A stretch of 64,000 nucleotides of DNA. Origin: Mycobacterium pinniadriaticum. GTDB taxonomy: Bacteria > Actinomycetota > Actinomycetes > Mycobacteriales > Mycobacteriaceae. This document shows, in pieces, positions 24,234-32,522 of this stretch. Made by a program: the position numbers and the translations under genes. Below the pieces are notes generated by a model, which saw only the letters and a program-made list of their open reading frames with translations, was not told the origin of the DNA and did not search any database. How positions within the stretch are numbered: the first letter of the stretch is position 1; each line of letters starts with the position of its first letter. The stretch lies in NCBI RefSeq assembly GCF_026242045.1, contig NZ_JAPJDO010000026.1, positions 23,697 through 87,696 on the forward strand, written 5' to 3'.

Positions 24234-24245
24234 TAGGCTCCCCGG
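24234..24245 (+). promoter_or_regulatory. Leaderless promoter of the dehydratase gene
   Basis: TAGGCT (24234-24239) plus 6 nt before GTG 24246 matches the TANNNT-N6-start pattern for leaderless mRNA. Confidence 0.5.
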
Positions 24246-24758
24246 GTGTCAATCGCCAGCGACATCATCGGGACCCACTATCGCTACCCGGACTACTACC
24301 TGGTCGGCCGGGAGAAGATCCGTGAGTACGCCAAGGCGATCCAGTCCGACGATCCGCTGCACTACAGCGAGGAAGCGGCCAAGGCCGCCGGCTACCCCGA
24401 CGTGGTGGCGCCGCTGACCTTCATCGCGATCCCGGGCCGCCAAGTGCAATTGGACATCTTCCGCAACTTCGACGTCGGCATCAATATCGCCCGGGTCATT
24501 CACCGCGATCAGAAGCTGCTTTTCCACCGGCCGATCGTGGCGGGTGACAAATTGTTCTTCGATTCCTGGCTGGATTCGGTGATCGAATCGCACGGCACCG
24601 TCATCAGTGAATTGCGCAGCGAAGTCACCGACGCCGACGGCAAACCGGTGATGACCACCGTCGTGACAATGATCGGTGAAGCCGCCGGCGACGAAGAGAC
24701 AAGCGCTCAGGTGGCGGCGATCGCCGCGGCGGCACTGGGCAAGCAAACCGCGCGCTGA
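24246..24758 (+). CDS. MaoC-like (R)-specific hydratase/dehydratase-family protein (UPF0336, HadA-like)
   Basis: This 170-residue hot-dog fold protein is similar to the HadA/HadC subunits of the mycolic-acid FAS-II dehydratase. It shows IGTHYRYPDYYLVGREKI, DDPLHYSEEAAKAAGYPDVVAPLTF (split) and GDKLFFDSWLDSV. HadA/C-type proteins lack the catalytic Asp-His pair of HadB, and no clear D-x(4)-H motif is seen here, so it probably pairs with another subunit. It starts at GTG with a leaderless promoter. It matches M. tuberculosis Rv0504c by position. The cyclopropane synthase gene cmaA2, which I recall next to it in that species, is absent. Confidence 0.83.
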   Translation: MSIASDIIGTHYRYPDYYLVGREKIREYAKAIQSDDPLHYSEEAAKAAGYPDVVAPLTFIAIPGRQVQLDIFRNFDVGINIARVIHRDQKLLFHRPIVAGDKLFFDSWLDSVIESHGTVISELRSEVTDADGKPVMTTVVTMIGEAAGDEETSAQVAAIAAAALGKQTAR

Positions 24759-24768
24759 CCCGGACCGC

Positions 24769-25833
24769 TCAGCCCAAGAACATATTGCGACGCTTGGTCA
24801 GCAACTGATACAGCGTCTGCTGAATGGTCTCGCGCACCTGGTCGGTGAGCTCGAAGGTGACCATTGGGTCGTCGGCCGCGGACTCGTCGTAGTCGGCTGT
24901 TTCGATCGGCGTACCGAAGGCGATGTGCCACTTGGACGGAAGCGGCATCAGCCCCGCCGGGCCGGCCAACGGGAACAGCGGCGTGATCGGGAAGTACGGC
25001 AACCCGAACACCCGCGCGAGGAGCTTGACGTCGGCAATCATCGGATAGATCTCCTCGGAACCGACGATCGAGCACGGGATGATCGGCGCCTTGGTTTGCA
25101 GCGCCGCCGAGACGAACCCGCCGCGGCCGAATCGCTGCAGCTTGTAGCGATCCCGGAAGTGCTTGCCCAGACCCTTGTAGCCCTCGGGGAAGACCGCCGT
25201 CAGCTCCCCGCCGACGAGGAGCCGGTGGGCGTCGACGGTGGACGCCATCGTGTGACCGGCCTTGCGGGCGATCGGCCCCATCATCGGCATGTCGAACACC
25301 ATGTCGGCCGCCAGCAACCGCAGATCCCGGTGCTCGGGGTGATGGTCGTGCACCGCCACCGACAACATCAACCCATCGAACGGCAACGTCCCCGCGTGGT
25401 TGGCGACCACCAGGCCGGCACCACTGGTGGGCAGATTCTCGATGCCACTGACCTCGACCCGGAACCAATTCTGGAAAAAGAAACGCAGCAAAGGCAGGAC
25501 GAGCGCGTTGTTGAACATCGGGTCGAAACCGAATTCGTCGACCTCGTAATCACCGGTAAGACGTTTGGAAACGTAATCGGCGATCGCCGAAATACGTTGC
25601 GCCAGTTCATTGGGAGCCTCGTCACCGGGCGCAGTCGCGCCCGCGCCCCGGTGCGCGTCAATTTCCTTGACGACGGCGGCAATATCCTCCGCCGACGCGC
25701 GGGTGCCGGGATCAGCGAGCAGCGAGGGATGTCGGCGCGCGGCCTCGGCACGTTGAGCAGCCCGACGAGCGGCCGCTGCACGACTCGAATTCGAATGCAG
25801 CGGAATCACTTTCGCTTTCGATTCACCCGCCAC
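24769..25833 (-). CDS. Lysophospholipid acyltransferase-family (PlsC-like) protein
   Basis: This 354-residue protein has a basic, Ala-rich N-terminus and a C-terminal acyltransferase domain from about residue 130. The catalytic block reads VVANHAGTLPFDG (His with an Asp seven residues on), followed by FPEGYKGLGK, the glycerol-phosphate binding block, and later PIIPCSIVGSEE. Proteins of this type transfer acyl groups to glycerolipids, and the exact acceptor is unknown. It follows the epimerase-like gene with a 30-base gap on the same strand. It corresponds to Rv0502 by synteny. Confidence 0.83.
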   Translation of the reverse strand: MAGESKAKVIPLHSNSSRAAAARRAAQRAEAARRHPSLLADPGTRASAEDIAAVVKEIDAHRGAGATAPGDEAPNELAQRISAIADYVSKRLTGDYEVDEFGFDPMFNNALVLPLLRFFFQNWFRVEVSGIENLPTSGAGLVVANHAGTLPFDGLMLSVAVHDHHPEHRDLRLLAADMVFDMPMMGPIARKAGHTMASTVDAHRLLVGGELTAVFPEGYKGLGKHFRDRYKLQRFGRGGFVSAALQTKAPIIPCSIVGSEEIYPMIADVKLLARVFGLPYFPITPLFPLAGPAGLMPLPSKWHIAFGTPIETADYDESAADDPMVTFELTDQVRETIQQTLYQLLTKRRNMFLG

Positions 25834-25863
25834 TTCAGTTACCTTCTCCCCACCATCGGCTCA

Positions 25864-26943
25864 TCAGCCGCCCCATCGCTGCGCAACGACGACCGCGCGT
25901 CTCTCCAGAGAGCGTACCCATTTCGGGTCGATGATCGGAGTCAAACCTCGACCCCGCACGTAGTCGTCGAAGGCTTCCATCGTCGTCCATTTCGGCGAAA
26001 AGCCCAACTCGGAGCGCATTCGCGCGGTGTCCATGACGCGGCCGTAGTTGAGCCAATCCATCTGGTCACGGTTGAGGTCGGAGCTCCGGCCCGTCCTGCG
26101 CAACGAATTCAGAGCCCAAAAGCCAGTATTCGGCAGCGGAACCGCAATGCGCCCGGACCGCCGAATCGCCTGCGACATCATGATCACGCCGTCGGCCCCG
26201 ATATTGAACGTGCCCGATTTACCGGCCATCGTCGCGCGCTCCAGTGCCCCGAGAGCGTCCTGCTCGTGAAGCAGCTGTAGCCGTGCGTCGTGACCCAGCA
26301 CCGTGGTCACCAGCGGGCCGGCCAGATACCGCGACAGGGCGGTATCCATGCCCGGGCCGATCATGTTGGCCAGCCGCAGGATCGTCACCGCGATATCGGG
26401 CCGGCGCCGACCCAATCCGCGCACGTATCCCTCGATGTCGATGCTGTCGCGGGCGAAGCCCTCACCCGGCGGGCGGCGGCTGCTGCTGTCCTCGGTGTAG
26501 ACCACCGGGTCATGGGCATGCGACCCGTAAACCTCGGAGGTCGACTTGAGGATCACCCGCCGCACCGACGGTGCTTTCTGGCACGCCGCGAACAACTGCA
26601 TCGCGCCCATCACGTTGATTTCCTTCAACGTCGCGCGCCCGCCGGAGCGCGGGGCGTACGAGGCGGCGGCGGCGTGCACGACGGTGTCGACCTCGCCGTT
26701 TCGAATCACCTTGGCGATGAACGGGTTTCGAATATCGGCACGGACGAACTCGGCTCGACCCATCCGGCGCAGCAAGTCCTTACTCGGCGCCACGGCGTCG
26801 ACCGCGATGACCTTGTTGATCAACGGGTTCTGCGCCAATCGGGCGGTCAGATACCCGCCAAGGAACCGGCATGCTCCGGTGACCAGCACGACCTTCGGGT
26901 AGTGCGGGGCTTCGGTGTCGGGACCGCCGGATTCCATCTGCAC
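25864..26943 (-). CDS. NAD-dependent epimerase/dehydratase-family protein
   Basis: This 359-residue extended-SDR Rossmann protein has KVVLVTGACRFLGGYLTAR at the nucleotide site, VVHAAAAS and LKSTSEVYGSH (Ser/Thr active site). The usual YxxxK is not evident at its expected place (RDSIDIEGYVRG), so it may be a non-catalytic or altered member. M. tuberculosis Rv0501 (named galE2) is in the same position. It is followed by the acyltransferase gene. ATGs at 26943 and 26937 are both possible starts. Confidence 0.82.
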   Translation of the reverse strand: MQMESGGPDTEAPHYPKVVLVTGACRFLGGYLTARLAQNPLINKVIAVDAVAPSKDLLRRMGRAEFVRADIRNPFIAKVIRNGEVDTVVHAAAASYAPRSGGRATLKEINVMGAMQLFAACQKAPSVRRVILKSTSEVYGSHAHDPVVYTEDSSSRRPPGEGFARDSIDIEGYVRGLGRRRPDIAVTILRLANMIGPGMDTALSRYLAGPLVTTVLGHDARLQLLHEQDALGALERATMAGKSGTFNIGADGVIMMSQAIRRSGRIAVPLPNTGFWALNSLRRTGRSSDLNRDQMDWLNYGRVMDTARMRSELGFSPKWTTMEAFDDYVRGRGLTPIIDPKWVRSLERRAVVVAQRWGG

Positions 26944-27019
26944 AGCTTATCGGCCGAGACTGAGCTCGGCACCGGCCGATGGCAGCGGTCGAGGCCGGGC
27001 GCGATCCCCGGCAGAAGCC

Positions 27020-27121
27020 TTACTTACCGAGTTTTCTGCGCTGGACCCGGGTGCGACGCAGCAGCTTGCGGTGCTTCTTCTTCGACATGCGCTTGCGCCG
27101 CTTCTTGATGACTGAACCCAT
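27020..27121 (-). CDS. 33-residue basic AURKAIP1/COX24-domain protein (bTHX/bS22-like small ribosomal protein)
   Basis: The peptide [20 protein letters not shown], ending RVQRRKLGK, is almost wholly basic and matches the tiny mycobacterial protein encoded at Rv0500B, which is associated with the 30S subunit. It is encoded between the HTH protein gene and the epimerase-like gene on the minus strand, with TAA at 27020-27022. Its small size means gene finders often miss it. Confidence 0.85.
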
Positions 27122-27270
27122 GAAATCCGCTACCTAAGTCTTCGCAGTGCCTGCACCAGAGCAGGCTTCTTTGTGTCCCGGACACCTTACCTAAGCAGGG
27201 ACGCGGAACGGAAAACGGCCGGTCCGAGACGAGCCGGTCGCCTTCGACCGCCGCCCGCACAACAAGCGAA

Positions 27271-27534
27271 CTAGCCCGCGTCGAAGTACGACGTCTCCAG
27301 CAGGTCGTGGACGGCCTTGGCATGCACCCGAAAAGAGCGCCCCACCCGCACCGCGGGCAGCTCCCCGTTGTGCACCAGGCGATAGACCGTCATCTTGCTG
27401 ACCCGCATCAGCGCCGCCACTTCGGCGACGGTCAGAAATTGAGCTCGGGCGGCCGGCGGACTGTCGGCGCCACCGGCATCCCGCGCCGATTTTCCAGCCG
27501 AATCCCGCGCCGATGGCCCGTTCATAGACGTCAT
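27271..27534 (-). CDS. Small helix-turn-helix (excisionase/MerR-like) DNA-binding protein
   Basis: This 87-residue protein has a flexible N-terminus of about 30 residues and then the classic fold FLTVAEVAALMRVSKMTVY followed by RLVHNGELPAVRVGRSFRV (winged helix). This DNA-binding excisionase-family unit is conserved next to proC in mycobacteria (Rv0500A). No integrase is nearby, so it is a chromosomal regulator rather than a phage relic. ATGs at 27534 and 27525 are both possible. Confidence 0.85.
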   Translation of the reverse strand: MTSMNGPSARDSAGKSARDAGGADSPPAARAQFLTVAEVAALMRVSKMTVYRLVHNGELPAVRVGRSFRVHAKAVHDLLETSYFDAG

Positions 27535-27673
27535 CGCAACCCAATCCGTCAGGCACGGGCAGTTCCAGCGGCTTCCCCACCGCTGGCACCCAGCCGTGCA
27601 TACACGAGGAGAATAGCGTGGCGGGTGGGGTTACTGCGACGGGTGTGGGTCAATCCATCAGAAAATTCTTGAA

Positions 27674-28537
27674 CTACTCTGATGTAATTCCTAGCTGCTC
27701 AGAGCGTGTTTTTGCCGCGTCGATGGCCGCGGTGACGGCGGCCCGCAGCCCACCGGACTCGAGTTCCCGCAGGCCAGCGGCGGTGGTTCCAGCCGGAGAC
27801 GTCACCATCGCGCGCAGCCGGGCCGCGGACGTGTCCAGCCCGATGTCTTCGCCAGCCGCCCGCTGGCTGTCGAGACGTTCCAGCAGCATCGCGGCCGATC
27901 CGGCCATCGTCTGCACGGCCAAGTCGGTGGCGACGGCTCGACTGAGCCCGTTGGCGACCGCCGCGTCGACCAACGCTTCGACGAACAGGAAGAAATACGC
28001 CGGCCCCGAGCCGGAGACGGCGGTGACGGCGTCGAGCTGGGCTTCGGGGACGGTCAACACGTCACCGACGCACCGGAACACCCCCGCGACGTCCGCGAGC
28101 TGCTCAGCCGTGGCGAAGCGGCCCGCGGCCAGCGCACTGACGCCCGCCCCGACCAGGGCCGGGGCGTTGGGCATAACGCGGACCACCGGCGAGCCGGCAG
28201 GTAGCCGTGATTCGTAGAAGCCGATCGTCACACCGGCCACGACGCTGACGAAGACCTGTTCGACGGTGTCGCTCTCGGCCTGGGCGGCGGCCTCGGCGAT
28301 CTCGGCGACCACCACCTCGGTATCGGCCGGTTTCACCGCAAGGATCACGAACGCCGCGGTCTCCACCGCCTCGGCGACACCCGTCATCTGAACCGAGTAC
28401 TTCTCGCCCAACTGGCGCGCCCGCTCCGGCATGCGCTCGGAGACCACGAGGTCCTTGACCTGTCGGCCCGCGCGAAGCAGACCCGCAAGGATCGCCTCGC
28501 CCATACTGCCGCCGCCGATGATCGCGATTCTGGCCAT
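27674..28537 (-). CDS. proC: Pyrroline-5-carboxylate reductase ProC
   Basis: This 287-residue enzyme reduces 1-pyrroline-5-carboxylate to proline with NADPH. It shows IAIIGGGSMGEAILAGLLRAG (split), the middle motif RVMPNAPALVGAGVSALA and the C-terminal dimer signature TAVSGSGPAYFFLFVEAL with TSPAGTTAAGLRELE. It is a monocistronic minus-strand gene with a TAGGGT -10-like element 8 nt before its ATG. A palindromic element (28561-28614) lies between it and the thioesterase gene. Confidence 0.97.
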   Translation of the reverse strand: MARIAIIGGGSMGEAILAGLLRAGRQVKDLVVSERMPERARQLGEKYSVQMTGVAEAVETAAFVILAVKPADTEVVVAEIAEAAAQAESDTVEQVFVSVVAGVTIGFYESRLPAGSPVVRVMPNAPALVGAGVSALAAGRFATAEQLADVAGVFRCVGDVLTVPEAQLDAVTAVSGSGPAYFFLFVEALVDAAVANGLSRAVATDLAVQTMAGSAAMLLERLDSQRAAGEDIGLDTSAARLRAMVTSPAGTTAAGLRELESGGLRAAVTAAIDAAKTRSEQLGITSE

Positions 28538-28560
28538 GTCAGAGCACCCTAGCGGCCTCC

Positions 28561-28614
28561 GCGATCTCGGCGCGCTTGCGTTCGCTCTAGCGGCGGTTTG
28601 CGCGCCGAAATCAC
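28561..28614. repeat. Dispersed palindromic element, copy 1
   Basis: Arms at 28561-28575 and 28600-28614 match as inverted repeats over 15 bp with two mismatches. The whole 54-nt unit is clearly similar along its length to the element at 63821-63873. Here its right end supplies the TGA stop codon of the upstream thioesterase gene. It also lies between that gene and proC, so it could act as an RNA hairpin between the two. Confidence 0.7.
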
Positions 28615-29444
28615 TGGGCGGGCACCAATGCCAGCTGGCGGGTCTGCACGATGATCCGGCCCTCGCTGTCGACCACGGTGTGGTCTTCGTCGAACCAGTC
28701 CTGTCCGATCTGCGTGGTCGTGCAGGCCACCCGCAGCCAGCCGTCAGCCGGCATGCCCCGCAGGTACGCGGTCATCTGCACCGTCGGGGCCCAGCCACGG
28801 CGGTCCACCGCGTAGCAGACCGGCACCGAGATGTCGCCGCACATGAGCGCGAACAACACGTCGACCGGCCCGTCCTTGGGCCGAACCCAGATCTTGTAGA
28901 GCGGCGCCCCGGAGGCCGTCAGCGTCTCGGCCAGCTCGGGGCGGATGTCGCAGCCGCGGGCCAGATTGTTGATCGCGGCCGCGGGATGGCCTGGCCCGAT
29001 CGGCTCGACGTGCGCGGGCGGCTCGACGCTCATCAGCGGCGTCACCGGGTCGGCCGATAGCAGCGGCTGCACGTGATGCTCCGGATCACCTAGGGTGACC
29101 ACGGCACGAACACAGGTGCGTTCGCCCTGGGCCAGCGCCACGTCAACCAGCCCGATCCGACGGCCGCGTTTCTGCACGCTGGTCATCAGTCGCACCGGTC
29201 CCGGATCGGGGGCGGACAGGAAATCCGCCGACACCGCCACCGGCTCGGCTGTGCTGATCCTCGAGTCGCTTCGCTCCTGCCCGCCGACCTCTTGGGCATA
29301 GGCCTCACGAGCGGCCTTGGCGCACAGCGCCAACATCACCCCGCCGTGGATCTTCGGCCCAATTGTCCAGTGCTCGTTGAGGTTTGCCTCGAAGGCGCCA
29401 TCCAGCGGCTGCAACCGCATCGCATCGTCGAACCGGGGGTACAT
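28611..29444 (-). CDS. Acyl-CoA thioesterase-family protein (double hot-dog, Rv0499-like)
   Basis: This 277-residue protein has an N-terminal hot-dog-like half (HWTIGPKIHGGVMLALCAKA; VSADFLSAPDPGPVRL) and a second half with RGWAPTVQMTAYLRGMPADG and WFDEDHTVVDSEGRIIVQTRQ (split). This is the layout of TesB-like thioesterases. ATG at 29444 has a fitting AGAAAGG ribosome binding site. Residues about 53-62 (GGQERSDSR) are encoded by a short repeat also found twice in murB, so a repeat insertion has lengthened a loop. The stop codon comes from the palindromic element. Confidence 0.8.
   Translation of the reverse strand: MYPRFDDAMRLQPLDGAFEANLNEHWTIGPKIHGGVMLALCAKAAREAYAQEVGGQERSDSRISTAEPVAVSADFLSAPDPGPVRLMTSVQKRGRRIGLVDVALAQGERTCVRAVVTLGDPEHHVQPLLSADPVTPLMSVEPPAHVEPIGPGHPAAAINNLARGCDIRPELAETLTASGAPLYKIWVRPKDGPVDVLFALMCGDISVPVCYAVDRRGWAPTVQMTAYLRGMPADGWLRVACTTTQIGQDWFDEDHTVVDSEGRIIVQTRQLALVPAQ
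29259..29285. repeat. GGxERSD-encoding repeat, copy in the thioesterase gene
   Basis: This 27-nt unit, with core GAGTCGCTTCGCTC, matches the two units at 44322-44348 and 44358-44384. It is read here in the same frame as in murB, giving GGQERSDSR. Confidence 0.65.
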
Positions 29445-29484
29445 CAATGCCTTTCTCGCACAACTACCTTGTTCGCCGCTGCAC

Positions 29485-30330
29485 TCACCGCAGCAGATTT
29501 GTGCGCGCGAACTGAAGCGATTCGACGAGCAGCGCTTCGCGCTCAGCCTTGGTGCGTGCACCCGACGTGGTGACTTCAAGGATCACATGACCGGTGAAGT
29601 CGCCGCCGGCCAGCATCCGGCACACCTCGACGGTGGGCTGTGTTCCCCGACCCGGCACCAGGTGTTCGTCCGTCGACGCGCCGTTGCCGTCACACAGGTG
29701 CAGGTGTACCAGACCCGAACCCATCCGCGCGGCCATGTCCAGTGCGTCGGTGCCCGCCGTCGCGGTGTGTGACAGGTCCAATGTGTAGTGGGCATGGTTT
29801 CCGTCCAGCGGATCATAGGACGGCGCGAACGCCGAGATCCCCACACCGGGACGGCCGCCGCGTTTGCGCATCCGCTCGATCGACGGGTCCCCGGAGCCGA
29901 AGAAGCGATCGGCGCGGAACGGGAACATGTTCTCCACCGCGACCAGCACGTCGCTGCGGCTCTCCAATTCGGCCACCTGCTCGCTGAATCCGTCGGCGTA
30001 TCGGCGCTGCCACCGGAAGGGCGGGTGTACCACCACGGTCTGCGCGCCGAGCCGCTCGGCGGCCTGCACGCTGCGGGTCAGCTTCGGGATGGGATTGGCC
30101 CCCCAAACCCGCTGCGAAATCAACAGACATGGCGCATGTACCGACAACACCGGCACGTTGTAGCGCCGAGACAGCTTGGCGATCGCGCCGACGTCCTGGC
30201 TGACCGTCTCGGCCCACACCATGAGTTCGACGCCGTCGTAACCCAATTCGGCTGCGTACTCGAAAGCCGCCTCGGTCCTCAGCGGATAGACCGAGGCCGT
30301 CGACAGACCGACCTTGATAGCGGGGCGCAC
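29485..30330 (-). CDS. Sugar phosphate isomerase/epimerase-family TIM-barrel protein (Rv0498-like)
   Basis: This 281-residue xylose-isomerase-like TIM barrel shows IKVGLSTASVYP, AELGYDGVELMVWAE, VLVAVENMFPF, HYTLDLSHTATAG and GLVHLHLCDGNG with metal-binding His/Glu/Asp residues. ENMFPF and LDLSH are the usual ligand positions. Substrate is unknown. GTG at 30330 lies 7 bases after the Rv0497-like gene, so ppx, Rv0497-like and this gene form one operon. Confidence 0.8.
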   Translation of the reverse strand: MRPAIKVGLSTASVYPLRTEAAFEYAAELGYDGVELMVWAETVSQDVGAIAKLSRRYNVPVLSVHAPCLLISQRVWGANPIPKLTRSVQAAERLGAQTVVVHPPFRWQRRYADGFSEQVAELESRSDVLVAVENMFPFRADRFFGSGDPSIERMRKRGGRPGVGISAFAPSYDPLDGNHAHYTLDLSHTATAGTDALDMAARMGSGLVHLHLCDGNGASTDEHLVPGRGTQPTVEVCRMLAGGDFTGHVILEVTTSGARTKAEREALLVESLQFARTNLLR

Positions 30331-30337
30331 TGACGAA

Positions 30338-31360
30338 TCAGGTCGATTGCAGCAGCGCCAACGGTCCGAGGGTGACCAACGCCCCGACCGCAACCGCGAT
30401 CAGGGTGCTGGCGATGTCCTCGGTTTTACGGACGATGCGGACGGCCACCACGAGACCCAGGATGACCAGTACCGACAGCACCAACGCGACAATGTTGTTC
30501 CACCGCCACAGCTGGTCGAAGGCGATGAACAACCCGGCGCCGAAGATAACGGCCAGGATCGACTGACCCACGACGATGAGACCGCGCCACAGCGCGATGA
30601 GCTTCCCCTCCCGGGGACGCCCGACGTCTGCCACCTCGTCGTCCGGCTCGGTCGCCACTGCCACCGCGCCGCCGTCGTGCTCGTCGTCGGGGTTGACGCC
30701 ACGGCGGGCGAGGTCGTCGGCCACGGTCTGGCCGCTGAACAGCGGGCCACCGGAGGACCGCAGATACGACTGCAACTCGGCGGCCTCGTCGACCTGCTCG
30801 TCGGGCGTCAGATCCAGCGCCGGGGCCGCTTCATCGAGGGGGTCGAAGGCCATCTGTTCGGCATCCGAGGCCTCGGAAGCCACCGTGTCGGCCGCGGGCC
30901 GCTGTTCGGGCCGACGCAGCGGGCGTGGGTCGTAACCGCGCTCAGGACCGCGCTCACGCCGCGGGAGCGGGCTGTCCGCACGCGGGGGCGGCCCCTCGAA
31001 GGGCCGCGCCGAAACCTCGCCTTCGTCCTCGGCCTGTTCGGCCTCCTCCGGTACCGGCACCGCGACGGCCGATCCGTTGGTCGCCGCTGCCCCTACCGGC
31101 TCCGGGACGGCTGTCTCCTCGTCGACCTGCTCCTCGGCCACCTCGACATCGGCTGTCTCGACGTCCTGCGCGACAGGGATCTCACCGGTGCGAAAAATGG
31201 GGATCTCACCGGTCAACTCCGCGACGGTCACCGCGTCGCTGTTACCGCGCCGACGGCGCCGCCGCCCCCCGACCGGCGGTGAGCCGATCGTTCCGTTTTT
31301 GGCGAGCAGCTCGGCCACCGAGATCGGCCGACTGTTCTCGCTGTCATCTGGTGCAGTCAT
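30338..31360 (-). CDS. Conserved membrane protein with long acidic cytoplasmic N-terminus (Rv0497-like)
   Basis: This 340-residue protein has an N-terminal 225 residues that are disordered, rich in Glu/Pro/Ala with a basic patch GGRRRRRRGN near residue 32 and repeats of TGEIPIFRTGEIPV. The C-terminal about 100 residues hold four membrane segments. No enzyme motif is visible. ATG overlaps the ppx stop by 4 bases. Mycobacterial orthologues keep this layout. A scaffold role at the membrane is possible, but nothing in the sequence proves it. Confidence 0.78.
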   Translation of the reverse strand: MTAPDDSENSRPISVAELLAKNGTIGSPPVGGRRRRRRGNSDAVTVAELTGEIPIFRTGEIPVAQDVETADVEVAEEQVDEETAVPEPVGAAATNGSAVAVPVPEEAEQAEDEGEVSARPFEGPPPRADSPLPRRERGPERGYDPRPLRRPEQRPAADTVASEASDAEQMAFDPLDEAAPALDLTPDEQVDEAAELQSYLRSSGGPLFSGQTVADDLARRGVNPDDEHDGGAVAVATEPDDEVADVGRPREGKLIALWRGLIVVGQSILAVIFGAGLFIAFDQLWRWNNIVALVLSVLVILGLVVAVRIVRKTEDIASTLIAVAVGALVTLGPLALLQST

Positions 31361-32373
31361 CGTGTGCCTCTCGATCGGGCGGAAGTCGACCGATCAAAAA
31401 CCTTGTGTCCAGCATCCCCCACCGAGGTTTCTACCAGGGCAGTTCCGTCAGCTTCACTATCGAGCCGGCGCAGGATGATGCCCTCGCGCAGCGCCCACGG
31501 GCAGATGTCGACGGATTCCAATGACAGTGCTCGCATGCTTGCCTCCGCCACCAAAGCGCCGGCCACGATCTGTGGCGCCCGCTCGGCACTGACCCCTTCC
31601 AACTCGGCACGATCTGTCGTGGTCATCCTAGAGATGAAAGATATGAGTTGCCTCAGGCCGTTGGCCGTGAGCGTCCGTTTGACCCTGGGCCCGGCCCCCG
31701 ACGGGGCCGCACCGGTGAGCCGGGCCAATGACCGAAACGTCTTCGACGTTGCCACCGCGAGGTCGGGCAGGCCCGCCTCCAGGACGAACGCGCTCGCCTC
31801 GGCGAGCTCGTTGTCCAGCCAGTCGCGCAGCATGGCGACCCGACGCCGGCCCGGCGGATCGTCGGGCAGCCACTCGCGGGTGAGCCGGCCGGCGCCCAGC
31901 GGCAGCGACAACGCCACCTCGGGCGCCTCGTCGACACCGTTGGACAGCTCCAGCGAGCCGCCCCCGATATCGAGGTTGATGATCCGTCCCGCGCTCCAGC
32001 CATACCAGCGCCGCACCGCCAGAAACGTCAGTCGCGACTCGCTGGCCCCGGACAGAACCTGCAGGTCTACTCCGGTTTCGGCGAGCACGCGAGCCAGGAC
32101 GTCTTCGGAGTTCTTGGCATCGCGGACTGCCGACGTGGCGAATGCCATCAAGTCGGCGCACCCGGAGCTCGCCGCGATCTTGGCGAACTCATCGACGGTG
32201 TCGATCAGCTTGTCGGCACCACGTCGGGTGAGCTTGCCGGAGTCGTCGATCGCCTCGGCGAGCCGCAGCGCGGCTTTGGTCGAACTCATCGGAGTTGGAT
32301 GCCCGCCGCGGTGCGCATCGACCACCAGCAGATGAACCGTATTGCTGCCCACGTCGAGCACGCCTAATCGCAC
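31357..32373 (-). CDS. ppx1: Exopolyphosphatase/guanosine pentaphosphate phosphohydrolase (Ppx/GppA)
   Basis: This 338-residue ASKHA-fold enzyme cuts terminal phosphates from polyphosphate or pppGpp. Motifs are LGVLDVGSNTVHLLVVDA (first phosphate loop), FATSAVRDAKNSEDVL and NLDIGGGSLELSNG (second loop), and later SLPLGAGRLTREW. It is short, lacking the C-terminal HD domain of the long E. coli forms, as is usual for mycobacterial Ppx1. The GTG start is at 32373. A PPK2 enzyme at 53052 also handles polyphosphate. Confidence 0.92.
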   Translation of the reverse strand: MRLGVLDVGSNTVHLLVVDAHRGGHPTPMSSTKAALRLAEAIDDSGKLTRRGADKLIDTVDEFAKIAASSGCADLMAFATSAVRDAKNSEDVLARVLAETGVDLQVLSGASESRLTFLAVRRWYGWSAGRIINLDIGGGSLELSNGVDEAPEVALSLPLGAGRLTREWLPDDPPGRRRVAMLRDWLDNELAEASAFVLEAGLPDLAVATSKTFRSLARLTGAAPSGAGPRVKRTLTANGLRQLISFISRMTTTDRAELEGVSAERAPQIVAGALVAEASMRALSLESVDICPWALREGIILRRLDSEADGTALVETSVGDAGHKVFDRSTSARSRGTR

Positions 32374-32508
32374 GTGAACAAAACTAGCGCGACGACGATG
32401 CACTCCGGCACTCCAGTGCGGAGGAGTCGCGCAATCAGACCCCGCCGCCGGGTCTCGCCACGCGCGACATGGGCGTATCGCCAGCGCGATGGCGGGGCGC
32501 ATTTGCAT

Positions 32509-32522
32509 TACCGTTGGGCGCT
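32509..32522 (+). promoter_or_regulatory. Possible leaderless promoter of the Rv0495c-like gene
   Basis: TACCGT (32509-32514) then 8 nt and GTG at 32523. The spacing is at the long end for a leaderless start. Confidence 0.35.

Noticed and set aside
27271..27534. Excisionase-like gene as a sign of a prophage
   Set aside because: No integrase, attachment repeats or phage genes; the small HTH gene is a conserved neighbour of proC.
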